21,993 bases of DNA from Methanomassiliicoccus sp. UBA6 (GTDB lineage Archaea > Thermoplasmatota > Thermoplasmata > Methanomassiliicoccales > Methanomassiliicoccaceae): NCBI GenBank assembly GCA_002508545.1, contig DAVH01000046.1, positions 5,124-27,116 on the forward strand. The letters run 5' to 3'. The notes under the pieces were generated by a model that saw nothing but the letters and a program-made list of their open reading frames with translations, made no database searches and had not been told where the DNA came from. Shown here piece by piece: positions 1 through 8,693 of the stretch (within the stretch, counting starts at the first letter, position 1; each line of letters begins with the position of its first letter). Made by a program: the position numbers and the translations under genes.

Positions 1-1
1 C

Positions 2-730
2 GAGGCCGGGTACGACTCGGTGGACAAGATCGCCCACGCGAGCAAGGAGGATCTCCGTGAGGTCAAGGGGCTCGGGGTGAAGACCGTGGAGTCCATCATG
101 GAGTACGCGGCCGCGGGCGGGTTCGCCAGGGTGACCGAGTGCTGCAGCTGCAAGAGGCCGATACAGCCCTACGAGGACTCCTGCCCGGTCTGCCATACCC
201 CGGTGGAGACGATCAAGGAAGAGGAGGAAGATAAGGAGGAAAAGGAAGACAAGGGGGACAAGAAGCCTAACGGCACATCGGCCCTCGAGCCGTCGTTCAC
301 CTACCTCATAAGGGAGGAGAAGGGCGGACGCTCGTACTCGCTGTTCGTGGAGGCGTTAGAGAAGGGCATGAAGGGCTTCTGCGTCACCCGCGAATACCCG
401 CTGAAGGTCCGCTCGAAGTACAACCTGGGGGAGACGCCGGTCACCTGGCTCACCAACATCGGCAAGGAGGACAGCCTGCGGCCCAAGGACCTGGAGAAGC
501 TCAGCTTCTCGCTGGAACAGTTCCTGGCAAAGGACGGCGGGATCATCCTCCTGGACGGCCTGGAGTACCTCATCACCAACAACAACTTCCTTACGGTGCT
601 GAGGTTCGTTCAGTCGCTGAGGGACCAGGTGGCGATACACCACTCCATCCTGCTGCTGGCGGTCAACCCGTCGACCCTCGACCCCCACGAGCTGAACCTG
701 CTGGAAAAGGAAGTGGACGTGATCTTCTAG
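2..730 (+). CDS. HhH / zinc-ribbon / DUF835 protein, 5' truncated by window edge
   Basis: The reading frame is open from base 2, so the true start lies upstream; the GTG at 20 is internal to a helix-hairpin-helix and is not a credible start. Visible order over 242 residues: an HhH segment with the hairpin VKGLGVKTVESI, a zinc ribbon with two CxxC pairs (CCSC and CPVC), a very acidic/basic low-complexity linker rich in E, D and K, then a DUF835-like alpha/beta domain (from SFTYLIREEKG to the end). DUF835 proteins are common in Euryarchaeota and have no firmly known activity; many carry regulatory or sensory domains. HhH plus ribbon suggests nucleic-acid or protein contacts, but that is inference. 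The gene ends at a TAG inside a CTAG that also gives the stop of the opposing gene. Confidence 0.8.
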   Translation, partial: EAGYDSVDKIAHASKEDLREVKGLGVKTVESIMEYAAAGGFARVTECCSCKRPIQPYEDSCPVCHTPVETIKEEEEDKEEKEDKGDKKPNGTSALEPSFTYLIREEKGGRSYSLFVEALEKGMKGFCVTREYPLKVRSKYNLGETPVTWLTNIGKEDSLRPKDLEKLSFSLEQFLAKDGGIILLDGLEYLITNNNFLTVLRFVQSLRDQVAIHHSILLLAVNPSTLDPHELNLLEKEVDVIF

Positions 731-1494
731 AGAAGGTCGCGGACCATCTCCACCAGGCCGGGGACGGTCTGGAAATCCTTCAGGTCCTGGGGGCGCACCC
801 AGCTGAACTCGGTGTGCTCCCAGTCGATCTCCACCCGGGGGCTGGACGCCCGGAAGAGGTACGGATGCACGTGCCACACGGTGCTCCCGTCCCTGACCAC
901 CACCGCCCGGCCTTCCTTTTCGAAGTCCATCTCCAGGCCGGTCTCCTCGCGCAGCTCCTTGCAGGCCGCCTCCGCCGGCGTCTCGTTCTCCTCGACGAAG
1001 CCGCTCACCGCGGCCCAGTAGCCCTGGAACGTCCCGACCTTGTCGCTCCTTTTCAGGAGGAGCATCCTGTCGCCGTCCTGCACCACGCAGCTGACGACGT
1101 GCTTCTCGCTCACGTCCGGAAGCTCCACTGTGCCCTCGTCCCCGTCGACCACCACGCGGTCGCCCTCGCGCAGGAGGGAGATGTCGATCCGGTCGACCAT
1201 GGGCACGCGGGCCATCACCGACCCGGTGGCGACGATCGGCTCGGCCATGGAGTTGATGATCGCCGCCGGGAGCGTTCCCTGCCGCTTCATTTCCAGCAGC
1301 ACGTAGGAGCCGACGGTGCTCCCCTTCCCCCGGGGAAAGGCGAAGATGCGGTCCTTGACCGAGGCGCCGTCCGCGCGGCCGGCGATGGAGCCGGTGGCTG
1401 GGTCGATGCCTCCCAGGAACGACACCGGCGCTTCGCTGATGACGAGCGTTCCCTCTCCCCGTCCCTTCGATATGCCTCTGCCCTTCAGGATCAC
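727..1494 (-). CDS. Phosphomevalonate dehydratase small subunit (AcnX swivel domain) fused to a NUDIX hydrolase
   Basis: 255 residues. Residues 1-128 match the DUF126/aconitase-X swivel domain, with its conserved PRGKGSTVGSYV at 54-65. In archaea this small subunit pairs with the large AcnX subunit to dehydrate 5-phosphomevalonate to trans-anhydromevalonate 5-phosphate in the modified mevalonate pathway. Residues 129-255 form a NUDIX fold; the Nudix box runs from G165 (GFVEENE) through KELREETGL, with Lys in place of the usual Arg. The start is GTG at 1494, which overlaps the TGA of the large subunit by GTGA, so the two are translationally coupled. The frame is also open upstream inside the large-subunit gene, but that part is antisense-like composition and is not included. 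The swivel domain normally ends after about 130 residues, so the NUDIX part is an added domain, not a longer swivel. Its substrate is unknown. Confidence 0.88.
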   Translation of the reverse strand: MILKGRGISKGRGEGTLVISEAPVSFLGGIDPATGSIAGRADGASVKDRIFAFPRGKGSTVGSYVLLEMKRQGTLPAAIINSMAEPIVATGSVMARVPMVDRIDISLLREGDRVVVDGDEGTVELPDVSEKHVVSCVVQDGDRMLLLKRSDKVGTFQGYWAAVSGFVEENETPAEAACKELREETGLEMDFEKEGRAVVVRDGSTVWHVHPYLFRASSPRVEIDWEHTEFSWVRPQDLKDFQTVPGLVEMVRDLL

Positions 1495-2654
1495 GATATC
1501 ATCTCCAGCAGCCCGTCGGTGGAGCGGTACACGACCTTCTGCGAGCACAGGTTGGGGAGGTAGCAGCACGCCTTGCCGGAATTGGTGGCGGTGACCTTGA
1601 ACCTCTCCTCGATGGGCGTTACGATCATGCAGGTGTCGCAGACCACCTGCCCGAAGGACGAGAGCACCTCCAGCTCGCGAGGGCACTTCGATGCGGTGCA
1701 CCGGGAGGTGCAGAACCACACCTCGGCGTCGCCCCTGCGCTTCTTTCCCTTGAGCTTCGAGGCGAGGTCCCTGATCTCATCCACCGAGAGATGGGGGCAG
1801 CCGAGGGCGATGAGCTCGGGGTCCTTGCCCGTCTCCAGCTTGTTCCTGGCCGCTTCCATGTCCGCCTTTCCGAGACGTATGCGCTCGAGGCCCTTGACGG
1901 CCTGCGGGTCCGCTTCGGGAGTCACGCCCTCGACATGGAACAGGGCGACCGAGCCGGCGGCGGCCATCGCCGCTGCCAGCGTCTTCAGCTGGTCCCCGGT
2001 CGGCCGGATGCCCCTGAAGTACGGTATGCGGGAACCGATGGCCGAGCCTGCGGCATGGCCCAGCAGGGAATAGTCGACCTGGTCGAGCTCGACCTCCACG
2101 ACCACCGAGGGAAGGCGGTTCTCGCTGAGATGCAGACCGTACTCGGGCGTACGTCCGATGATCGCCGCTGCCAGCGCGCCAGGGCCTCCCTCCCGGTTGG
2201 TCCTCGCCCCGACCACCGAGTTGGCGTAGGAGAGCGCGCTTGACTCCGCCCACGCCAGCGTCTGCCCGCGGCGCGGGATGTTCGTTCCCAGGTACGGAGT
2301 GCAGGAGCAGTCGGTGTTGACTCCTAGCCTCCCATAGCACTCGATGATGTGCTGCTGGCGGTCGGCGAAGCGGGGAGAGATACCCATCTCCCTCCATCTC
2401 TGGCGGTCCATGCCCGCCGGGTTGAGGGTCGTGGGAACGCAGACCTTGGCATCCTTGGCCAGGGATTCCAGGAACCCTATGCCCCCCTCCCCGATGGTCT
2501 TGTACGACACACCGGACAGATGGGCCGAGGCTATTGGCACCAGCCGCTTCGCCTCATAGATGTCGCCGAGCGCGACCAGGAGCTCCATCGCCGTCCTGGC
2601 ACCCTCGCCCCTTTCGCCGGCCAGAATGGCCTCCTCTTCCCTGGTCAGGAACAT
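1491..2654 (-). CDS. Phosphomevalonate dehydratase large subunit (aconitase X catalytic)
   Basis: 387 residues from ATG 2654, the usual family length. The N-terminus MFLTREEEAILAGERGEG is typical of the AcnX (DUF521) family. Visible motifs: GVNTDCSCTPYL (112-123, Cys candidates for the Fe-S cluster), ANSVVGARTNREGGP (144-158), and a cysteine-rich C-terminus from about 312 (FCTSRC, CDTCM). The family makes either phosphomevalonate dehydratase (archaea) or cis-3-hydroxyproline dehydratase; the archaeal setting and separate small subunit favour the first. A GTG nine bases upstream (2663) is an alternative start. ATG is preferred because it matches family N-termini and sits about 26 bp after a TATA-like element, giving a leaderless mRNA. 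Confidence 0.88.
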   Translation of the reverse strand: MFLTREEEAILAGERGEGARTAMELLVALGDIYEAKRLVPIASAHLSGVSYKTIGEGGIGFLESLAKDAKVCVPTTLNPAGMDRQRWREMGISPRFADRQQHIIECYGRLGVNTDCSCTPYLGTNIPRRGQTLAWAESSALSYANSVVGARTNREGGPGALAAAIIGRTPEYGLHLSENRLPSVVVEVELDQVDYSLLGHAAGSAIGSRIPYFRGIRPTGDQLKTLAAAMAAAGSVALFHVEGVTPEADPQAVKGLERIRLGKADMEAARNKLETGKDPELIALGCPHLSVDEIRDLASKLKGKKRRGDAEVWFCTSRCTASKCPRELEVLSSFGQVVCDTCMIVTPIEERFKVTATNSGKACCYLPNLCSQKVVYRSTDGLLEMIS

Positions 2655-2673
2655 GTGGGCCACTAGCCCCTCG

Positions 2674-2697
2674 GCCGATAAAACCCTTTTGATATAG
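2674..2697 (-). promoter_or_regulatory. Probable promoter of the phosphomevalonate dehydratase operon
   Basis: Read on the minus strand the stretch gives CTATATC and then TTTTATCGG. The second element is centred about 26 bp upstream of ATG 2654, the first about 30 bp upstream of the alternative GTG 2663. Either fits a leaderless archaeal transcript; the sequence alone does not decide between them. Confidence 0.45.
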
Positions 2698-2700
2698 CGT

Positions 2701-2745
2701 GGGCGGTTGGACGGTCAGCAGAAAAGGAGCACGGGTGAACCGCCC
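2701..2745. repeat. 8-bp perfect inverted repeat in the 164-bp gap
   Basis: GGGCGGTT at 2701-2708 is matched by AACCGCCC at 2738-2745, with 29 bases between. It lies between the dehydratase promoter and the 3' end of the membrane-protein gene. On the minus strand the loop holds CCTTTTC, so it might act in termination of the membrane-protein transcript, but there is no terminal T run. No reading frame of note lies in 2664-2827. Confidence 0.4.
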
Positions 2746-2827
2746 CGAGCTGGATCGTCCCTTCGGATATGGAATGGGACAAAGATTCCACGCCCCCTGT
2801 TGGCCATAAACCAGGACGGGAGGAAGA

Positions 2828-4003
2828 TTACCTCAGAAGGCCCATGATATGCATCTTGGCACTCGCCCATCTCTCAGGAGGAACCTTGGTAATTACCGCC
2901 GTTGCGAACTGAGGCATCCCATCCAGCCATGTCGTCAGCTCGATGTGCCTATTAAGTCCACAAACATGGTACCCTCTCGCATATTGGCCATAAGTGAACC
3001 TGACCGATTCTACTTCGCTCCAAGGTATGAACACCCTACTTATGCCAAATCTACAACGTTCTATGCCGTCGTCGCTAACGACAAAATATGATAGAAACGC
3101 TTCTGCCATCAGAGGGGTTGGTAATAGAATGACCGCTGCCGCGATAGCTTGGTTAAGAGGTGTTTTTCCGGTCACTGTTGGGTCTAAGAAGAACACGAAG
3201 AAGAACAGGGATGATATCGAGACGGTCAGGACGCAGACGAAAGCCTTTAAAAAAATGGAGTAACCGATGCGCGTGGTTTCGATCATCCTCATCGGAGCCC
3301 AGTTTGGCACGGAGATGTATTCGGTGGCATCCTCACTGAGGGACGCCTTAGGAACTCTCACTCGCACTATCCTGAAAAGCGGCTCGAGGTTCTGCATATT
3401 GGTTGCTAGTCTGATACGAGTGCGTGGACCATCGATCACCATGGAGCCTAGGCCCCTATCGGCATGAACCTTGGTGACCTCTGTCCAACGTATTGATCTG
3501 ACGACATTGAATCCCTTCCCTCTTGGCCGTACGGACATGATGCCATCATTGTTGGCGATGAACAATGTTCGCAACGAGAGCGTGACGATAGCCTTTATCA
3601 TCAGACCAACAGCAAAGAAGAACAGGAACACACCCACCGGGTCCATCAGATGAGCATATGTGATGTGTCCTGGCAACATTAGCAGGAAGATGATGCTAAG
3701 TATCGACCCCACGGTGACCGGGGCCATCTGGAGAGCAATGGCTCCTAGGCCATCATCCGAGTACAGCAGGACCGGCCTTGAGCCCTCTTTGTGAAGGAAA
3801 TCATCATAGATCCTTTCGACCCACCTGCATCGTGCATTGATCTCCCAGTTCACGATCGACAAGTAAATGCACCAGATCAGGGCGTAAGCGATGATGAGCA
3901 CGATAAAGAAGGGATAGCTCTGCATCCACATGATTAGGGCGAGGATTAAAGTGGACGGGTATAATAATATGGATTCACCAGCAGGTGACGCTGTTATCGC
4001 CAT
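2828..4003 (-). CDS. Multipass membrane protein with two PH-like segments, unknown function
   Basis: I do not recognise a named family. 391 residues from ATG 4003; GTG 4009 would add two. Hydrophobic segments appear near residues 14-50 (two), 90-145 (two), 250-275 and 280-310. Two soluble segments follow membrane pairs and look alike: FIANNDGIMSVRPRG...IRWTEVTKVHAD and FVVSDDGIERCRFG...IPWSEVESVRFT. Each has a 'dDGI' turn followed by 'i.W.EV..v', the pattern of bacterial PH-like domains (bPH2/DUF304 type). So the protein seems to be an internal duplication of [TM pair + PH-like domain]. The coding sequence is clearly AT-richer than both neighbours and uses more A/T-ending codons, which suggests later arrival or relaxed codon selection. 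It is divergent from the TetR gene and could share its regulation. Confidence 0.75.
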   Translation of the reverse strand: MAITASPAGESILLYPSTLILALIMWMQSYPFFIVLIIAYALIWCIYLSIVNWEINARCRWVERIYDDFLHKEGSRPVLLYSDDGLGAIALQMAPVTVGSILSIIFLLMLPGHITYAHLMDPVGVFLFFFAVGLMIKAIVTLSLRTLFIANNDGIMSVRPRGKGFNVVRSIRWTEVTKVHADRGLGSMVIDGPRTRIRLATNMQNLEPLFRIVRVRVPKASLSEDATEYISVPNWAPMRMIETTRIGYSIFLKAFVCVLTVSISSLFFFVFFLDPTVTGKTPLNQAIAAAVILLPTPLMAEAFLSYFVVSDDGIERCRFGISRVFIPWSEVESVRFTYGQYARGYHVCGLNRHIELTTWLDGMPQFATAVITKVPPERWASAKMHIMGLLR

Positions 4004-4028
4004 CCCCACCTGCCCTAGGGCCTGGTTC

Positions 4029-4069
4029 GAGAAGAGGCATTGACTCCCAACACTTAAATACCTCTTCTC
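4029..4069. repeat. 9-bp inverted repeat enclosing a TATA box
   Basis: GAGAAGAGG at 4029-4037 is perfectly matched by CCTCTTCTC at 4061-4069, separated by 23 bp that contain the TATA-like CTTAAATA. It is distinct from the TetR-type palindrome just downstream. It could be a second regulator site or a DNA hairpin; chance cannot be ruled out. Confidence 0.5.
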
Positions 4070-4088
4070 TTTTGACTGACGGTCAGTC
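4053..4088 (+). promoter_or_regulatory. Promoter and TetR-type operator
   Basis: The TATA box CTTAAATA lies at 4053-4060. The perfect palindrome GACTGAC-G-GTCAGTC lies at 4074-4088, where transcription should begin (about 25 bp after the TATA box), seven bases before the ATG at 4096. This 7-1-7 geometry and position are those of a TetR-family operator that blocks initiation. The most direct reading is autorepression of the regulator and its efflux pump. The TATA element is nearly symmetric and could also serve the divergent membrane-protein gene. Confidence 0.82.
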
Positions 4089-4095
4089 GATTAAC

Positions 4096-4752
4096 ATGAG
4101 CAGGATCTCCAAAACCCCCCAGGATCGAAGGAACGATTTCATCCAGGCCGCTCGAGCCCTTTTCAACGAGAAGGGATTCGAGAACACATCGGTCGACGAC
4201 ATCGCTGCCCAGGTCGGGGTGGCGAAGGGGCTGTTCTACTACTATTTCGAATCCAAGGAGGAAGTGCTGGGCATCCTCTATGAGATGCTGCAGGACGAGA
4301 TCGAGTCGGCGGTGACGGCAGCGATGGAGAAGAAGGGGCTCAACGCGATGGAGCGCCTCAGCGAGCTCATGGCCGCCACGCGCGACGTCACCTGCCGCTC
4401 CTCGAGACTGATGTCGTACTTCCGGCAGGAGAGGAACCAGGCCCTTCAGCTGAAGATGGAGAAGCGGGCCCTGGCCTTCATGACCGGGGCCATGGAGGAT
4501 ATCATAAAGCAGGGGGTCAGGGAGGGCGTCTTCGATGTCGACCATCCCCGGGAGACCGCCGTGGCCCTCCTTTCAATGGCCCATGGGCTGGCCAGCAACC
4601 TGCCGGAGACCAGGACGAGGAAAGAGCTGGAGGACCGCCATCGGGTGATGCGGACCCTGAGCGAGAGGGTCCTGGGAATGAGGCCCGGGACATTGATCCT
4701 CGATGACCAGCCGCTGCAATCCCAGGCCCCTGACGAGTGCCGATCACAGTAA
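4096..4752 (+). CDS. TetR/AcrR-family transcriptional repressor
   Basis: 218 residues. The start ATG 4096 is chosen over an upstream in-frame ATG (3985) because the 37 extra residues read through the TATA box and operator. The N-terminal HTH is canonical: FIQAARALFNEKGFENTSV (residues about 15-33), then DDIAAQVGVAKGLFYYYFESKEEVL, with the FYYYF-K-E recognition signature. The C-terminal part (about 60-195) is the helical ligand-binding and dimer domain. No Shine-Dalgarno precedes the ATG, so the message is probably near-leaderless. It is followed after 12 bp by an MFS drug transporter, the usual repressor-pump pairing. The ligand is unknown. The charged tail after about residue 195 is variable in the family. 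Confidence 0.92.
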   Translation: MSRISKTPQDRRNDFIQAARALFNEKGFENTSVDDIAAQVGVAKGLFYYYFESKEEVLGILYEMLQDEIESAVTAAMEKKGLNAMERLSELMAATRDVTCRSSRLMSYFRQERNQALQLKMEKRALAFMTGAMEDIIKQGVREGVFDVDHPRETAVALLSMAHGLASNLPETRTRKELEDRHRVMRTLSERVLGMRPGTLILDDQPLQSQAPDECRSQ

Positions 4753-4755
4753 TGA

Positions 4756-6411
<1,656 letters not shown>

Positions 6412-6483
6412 CGATCCTGCGGAACGAGGGCGAAGAAAGGAAGCGAACGGGATATCGTTCCCGCGAACGAATGAGGTGACGCG

Positions 6484-6924
6484 ATGGCTCTCTACAAGAG
6501 GATTCTCATCCCGACCGATGGAAGCAAGAACGCCCAGGCCGCCGTGGTCCGGGGGGTCGAACTGGCCAAGATGCTGGGCTCCGAGGTGACGATCATGAGC
6601 GTCATCGACGTCCAGTCGGTCGTCAGCATCCAGCAGGGACTGGGGATGCCGGACGTGTACGCGTACCAGCAGAAGGGCGCGGAGGCCGCGGCCGAAGCGG
6701 CCCTGAGGGCGGCCGAGAAAGCGGGGGTCCAGGCCCGGGCGATGGTAAAGAGGGGATCCCCGGCCTTCGACATCATCGAGGCCTCCAGGGACCACGACCT
6801 GGTGCTCATGGCCACCCGGGGCCATACCGGGGCGAGGCACTTCATCCTGGGCAGCGTGGCCGAGAAGGTCATCAGGTTCGCCGCCTGCCCGGTGATGGTC
6901 CTCCGGACGACCGAGAAGGAGTGA
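6484..6924 (+). CDS. Universal stress protein (UspA family)
   Basis: 146 residues, a single Usp domain. The N-terminus YKRILIPTDGSKNAQAA has the nucleotide-contacting Asp. The C-terminal ATP loop reads ATRGHTGARHFILGS then VAEKVIRFAACPVMVLR; in the usual G-2x-G-9x-G-S/T motif the first Gly is Ala here, so ATP binding is likely but not certain. A strong Shine-Dalgarno, GAGGTGA, ends five bases before the ATG. It lies 72 bp after the efflux pump on the same strand with no clear TATA box between, so it may be read from the TetR-controlled promoter. A hairpin plus T-rich tract follows the stop. Confidence 0.92.
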   Translation: MALYKRILIPTDGSKNAQAAVVRGVELAKMLGSEVTIMSVIDVQSVVSIQQGLGMPDVYAYQQKGAEAAAEAALRAAEKAGVQARAMVKRGSPAFDIIEASRDHDLVLMATRGHTGARHFILGSVAEKVIRFAACPVMVLRTTEKE

Positions 6925-6944
6925 GCGGCCCGAGCATGGCAGAA

Positions 6945-6976
6945 GGCCAGAATGCTGGCCATATCTTTTTCTTCTC
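6945..6976 (+). terminator. Hairpin plus T-rich tract after the stress-protein gene
   Basis: GGCCAG-AATG-CTGGCC (6945-6960) forms a perfect 6-bp stem with a 4-base loop and is followed by ATATCTTTTTCTTCTC. Archaeal termination mainly needs the T-rich tract; the hairpin strengthens the call. It would end the TetR-MFS-Usp unit. Confidence 0.72.
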
Positions 6977-7009
6977 TCACCGGGCTTCGGGTCCGGTGAT
7001 CCTGTTCCT

Positions 7010-7456
7010 TTCTGCGCCAGATGCGGCAAGCTGAACGAGGAGGGTTCGGCATTCTGCAACTCCTGCGGGACCGCCCTCCCGTCCCCCGGGGCCCCGGCCG
7101 GTGCCCCGCCCAGAAGCAAAGGGCCCGGCAAGATGATCGTGGCCGCGGTGATCGCCATCGTCGCCATCGCCTCCCTGGGCTGCATCTTCGTTCCGGGGAT
7201 CAGTGTTCATGAGTGGGATTCGGTCAACGCCGGGATAACGGTCATCTTCGTCATGGATGTCCAAAACGACAACCCGGTCTTCGAGAGGACCGCGACGGTG
7301 CACTGCGAGGTGCGCTCCGCCTCCGGGAACATCTACACCGCAACCCGTAATGTGACTCTCGGGCCGGGCGAAGCCGTCTCCCGGCTAACGATTCCCGTTG
7401 CCGTTCCCCTCGCGGACATGAGCGTGGAAACGGCGACCAAGGTCTACGTGCGCTGA
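7010..7456 (+). CDS. Zinc-ribbon membrane-anchored protein with C-terminal beta domain; start missing or frameshifted
   Basis: From 7010 the frame reads FCARCGKLNEEGSAFCNSCG, a classic double-CxxC ribbon, then a Pro/Gly/Ala linker, one TM helix (MIVAAVIAIVAIASLGCIF, from 7133) and an external beta-rich domain of about 85 residues. The ribbon shows that the gene begins before the ATG at 7133. Yet this frame has no ATG, GTG or TTG between the preceding terminator and 7010. A GTG at 6996 lies in a different frame; losing two bases or gaining one between 7000 and 7010 would join it to the ribbon. So either the start was damaged (mutation or sequencing error) or only the short form from 7133 (107 residues) is made. 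The role is unknown; the ribbon would be cytoplasmic. Confidence 0.6.
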   Translation, partial: FCARCGKLNEEGSAFCNSCGTALPSPGAPAGAPPRSKGPGKMIVAAVIAIVAIASLGCIFVPGISVHEWDSVNAGITVIFVMDVQNDNPVFERTATVHCEVRSASGNIYTATRNVTLGPGEAVSRLTIPVAVPLADMSVETATKVYVR

Positions 7457-7510
7457 TCGCCCGGTCCGCGCACCCGGACCGTCCCTCGGGACGTCGAGCG
7501 ATATTATCTC

Positions 7511-7524
7511 TTTAGTTAATATTA
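7511..7524 (+). promoter_or_regulatory. Probable TATA box for the PKD-repeat protein
   Basis: TTTAGTTAATATTA stands out in GC-rich surroundings. Transcription would be expected to start near 7542-7547, which is after GTG 7539 but before GTG 7557, and so favours the later start for the next gene. Confidence 0.5.
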
Positions 7525-7538
7525 AGTCACCAGACCTC

Positions 7539-8642
7539 GTGACGACCCTCGATCCCGTGAACCGAACCGGCTCCCTGACCGTCACGGCCCTCCTGATGGC
7601 CGCTCTCCTTATCTGTGGCCCGCTGATGGTGACCGAGAACGCCCAGGCCAAATCGGAGGGCGATGTCGACAATGCCCATCCTACCTCAGCCTATGCCAAC
7701 CAGACAGTGGCGTTCAGCATCGAGCTCACGAACACCGGTGACAACGCGTTCACCATAACGAAGGCGGTCTACGTCATTGAGTGGGACGAGGACAACATCA
7801 CCACGGTGACCCTGAAGGGCAACACGAGCGTCGCGGCCAGCGAAACGGTAAACCTAACCGGCTCCTTCGTCACCCCGGATGTCGCCCCGGCCACCTACGA
7901 AGGCAATGTTAACATCACTGCCAGGGAAGGAGTGCTGCTGCCGGTGACGACGGAGCTGTCATTTGACATGGACTTCACCATCATCCCGGTACCTCCGCTG
8001 ACGGTGTCGATCCTGGCCTCGCCGGCGAGCGGGACCGTCCCCCTTGACGTCACCTTCACCTCGGAGGTAGAGGGCGGCATAGGTCCGTACACCTACGCCT
8101 GGAGCGCCGGCGACGGCTCGACCGGCGACGGCTCGACATTCGAGCACCGGTACGCCGAGGCGGGCAGGTACGACGCCACCCTGGTGGTCACCGACAGCAG
8201 GGGAACGACCTCCTCGGCGAGCTTGACGGTCCATGCGGGAGCGACGGAGCTGATCGCCACCATACAGGCCACCGTGTTGAACGGCGAATCCCCTCTGACC
8301 ACTACGATATCCTCGACCGTGAGCGGAGGCGTCGGCCCGTACACCTATTACTGGACCACCGGGGACGGGGGGACCTTCGACGTGGAGTCGTTCACCTACG
8401 AGTACCACGAGCCCGGCACCTACACCGTTCGCCTTCTGGTGACCGACAGCCAGGGGGTCACCGACCGAGACCTGATAACCATCGTGGTCCTGACCAGCAA
8501 TGATGAGGTCGTCGCCCCCGATGCGGGCGACCCTCTGGACATCAGTGGCGTCCTCATCATCTACATCTTCGTGTTCGCGGTGGCGTCGGTCACGGTGGTC
8601 GGGTTCATGATCTACATGAACCGCACAAGGTTCCGCCGGTGA
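7539..8642 (+). CDS. Secreted, C-terminally anchored surface protein with two PKD domains
   Basis: 367 residues from GTG 7539; GTG 7557 (361 residues) fits the promoter position better and leaves a cleaner signal peptide. Signal sequence: LTVTALLMAALLICGPLM then ENAQAKS as a likely cleavage region. Residues about 45-150 form a CARDB-like beta domain ('fsIELTNTGDNAFTI'). PKD 1 covers about 155-233 and PKD 2 about 238-318; both show the family signature GPYTYxW...GDG...H/Y..aGxYxxxLxVTDSxG. A single TM helix at 335-360 is followed by the basic tail NRTRFRR, so the domains face outside. PKD domains support protein-protein or protein-carbohydrate contacts in archaeal envelopes. There are several N-x-S/T sites for N-glycosylation. 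The exact role is unknown. Confidence 0.85.
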   Translation: MTTLDPVNRTGSLTVTALLMAALLICGPLMVTENAQAKSEGDVDNAHPTSAYANQTVAFSIELTNTGDNAFTITKAVYVIEWDEDNITTVTLKGNTSVAASETVNLTGSFVTPDVAPATYEGNVNITAREGVLLPVTTELSFDMDFTIIPVPPLTVSILASPASGTVPLDVTFTSEVEGGIGPYTYAWSAGDGSTGDGSTFEHRYAEAGRYDATLVVTDSRGTTSSASLTVHAGATELIATIQATVLNGESPLTTTISSTVSGGVGPYTYYWTTGDGGTFDVESFTYEYHEPGTYTVRLLVTDSQGVTDRDLITIVVLTSNDEVVAPDAGDPLDISGVLIIYIFVFAVASVTVVGFMIYMNRTRFRR

Positions 8643-8663
8643 CGACGAGCCCGCGTGGTCGTC
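8641..8663 (+). terminator. Hairpin after the PKD-protein stop
   Basis: GACGAC (8641-8646) pairs with GTCGTC (8658-8663); the stem begins within the stop codon. Only TT follows, so it is a weak terminator candidate or a 3' end stabiliser. Confidence 0.35.
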
Positions 8664-8693
8664 TTAGGCCCGAGCGGGGCGAAGAGCGTCGAT

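Noticed and set aside
727..730. Read-through of TAG as pyrrolysine, considered because of possible Methanomassiliicoccales origin
   Set aside because: Past the TAG both genes enter each other's antisense without plausible protein; the TAG of the DUF47 gene (15823-15825) likewise leads only into ppk2 out of frame.
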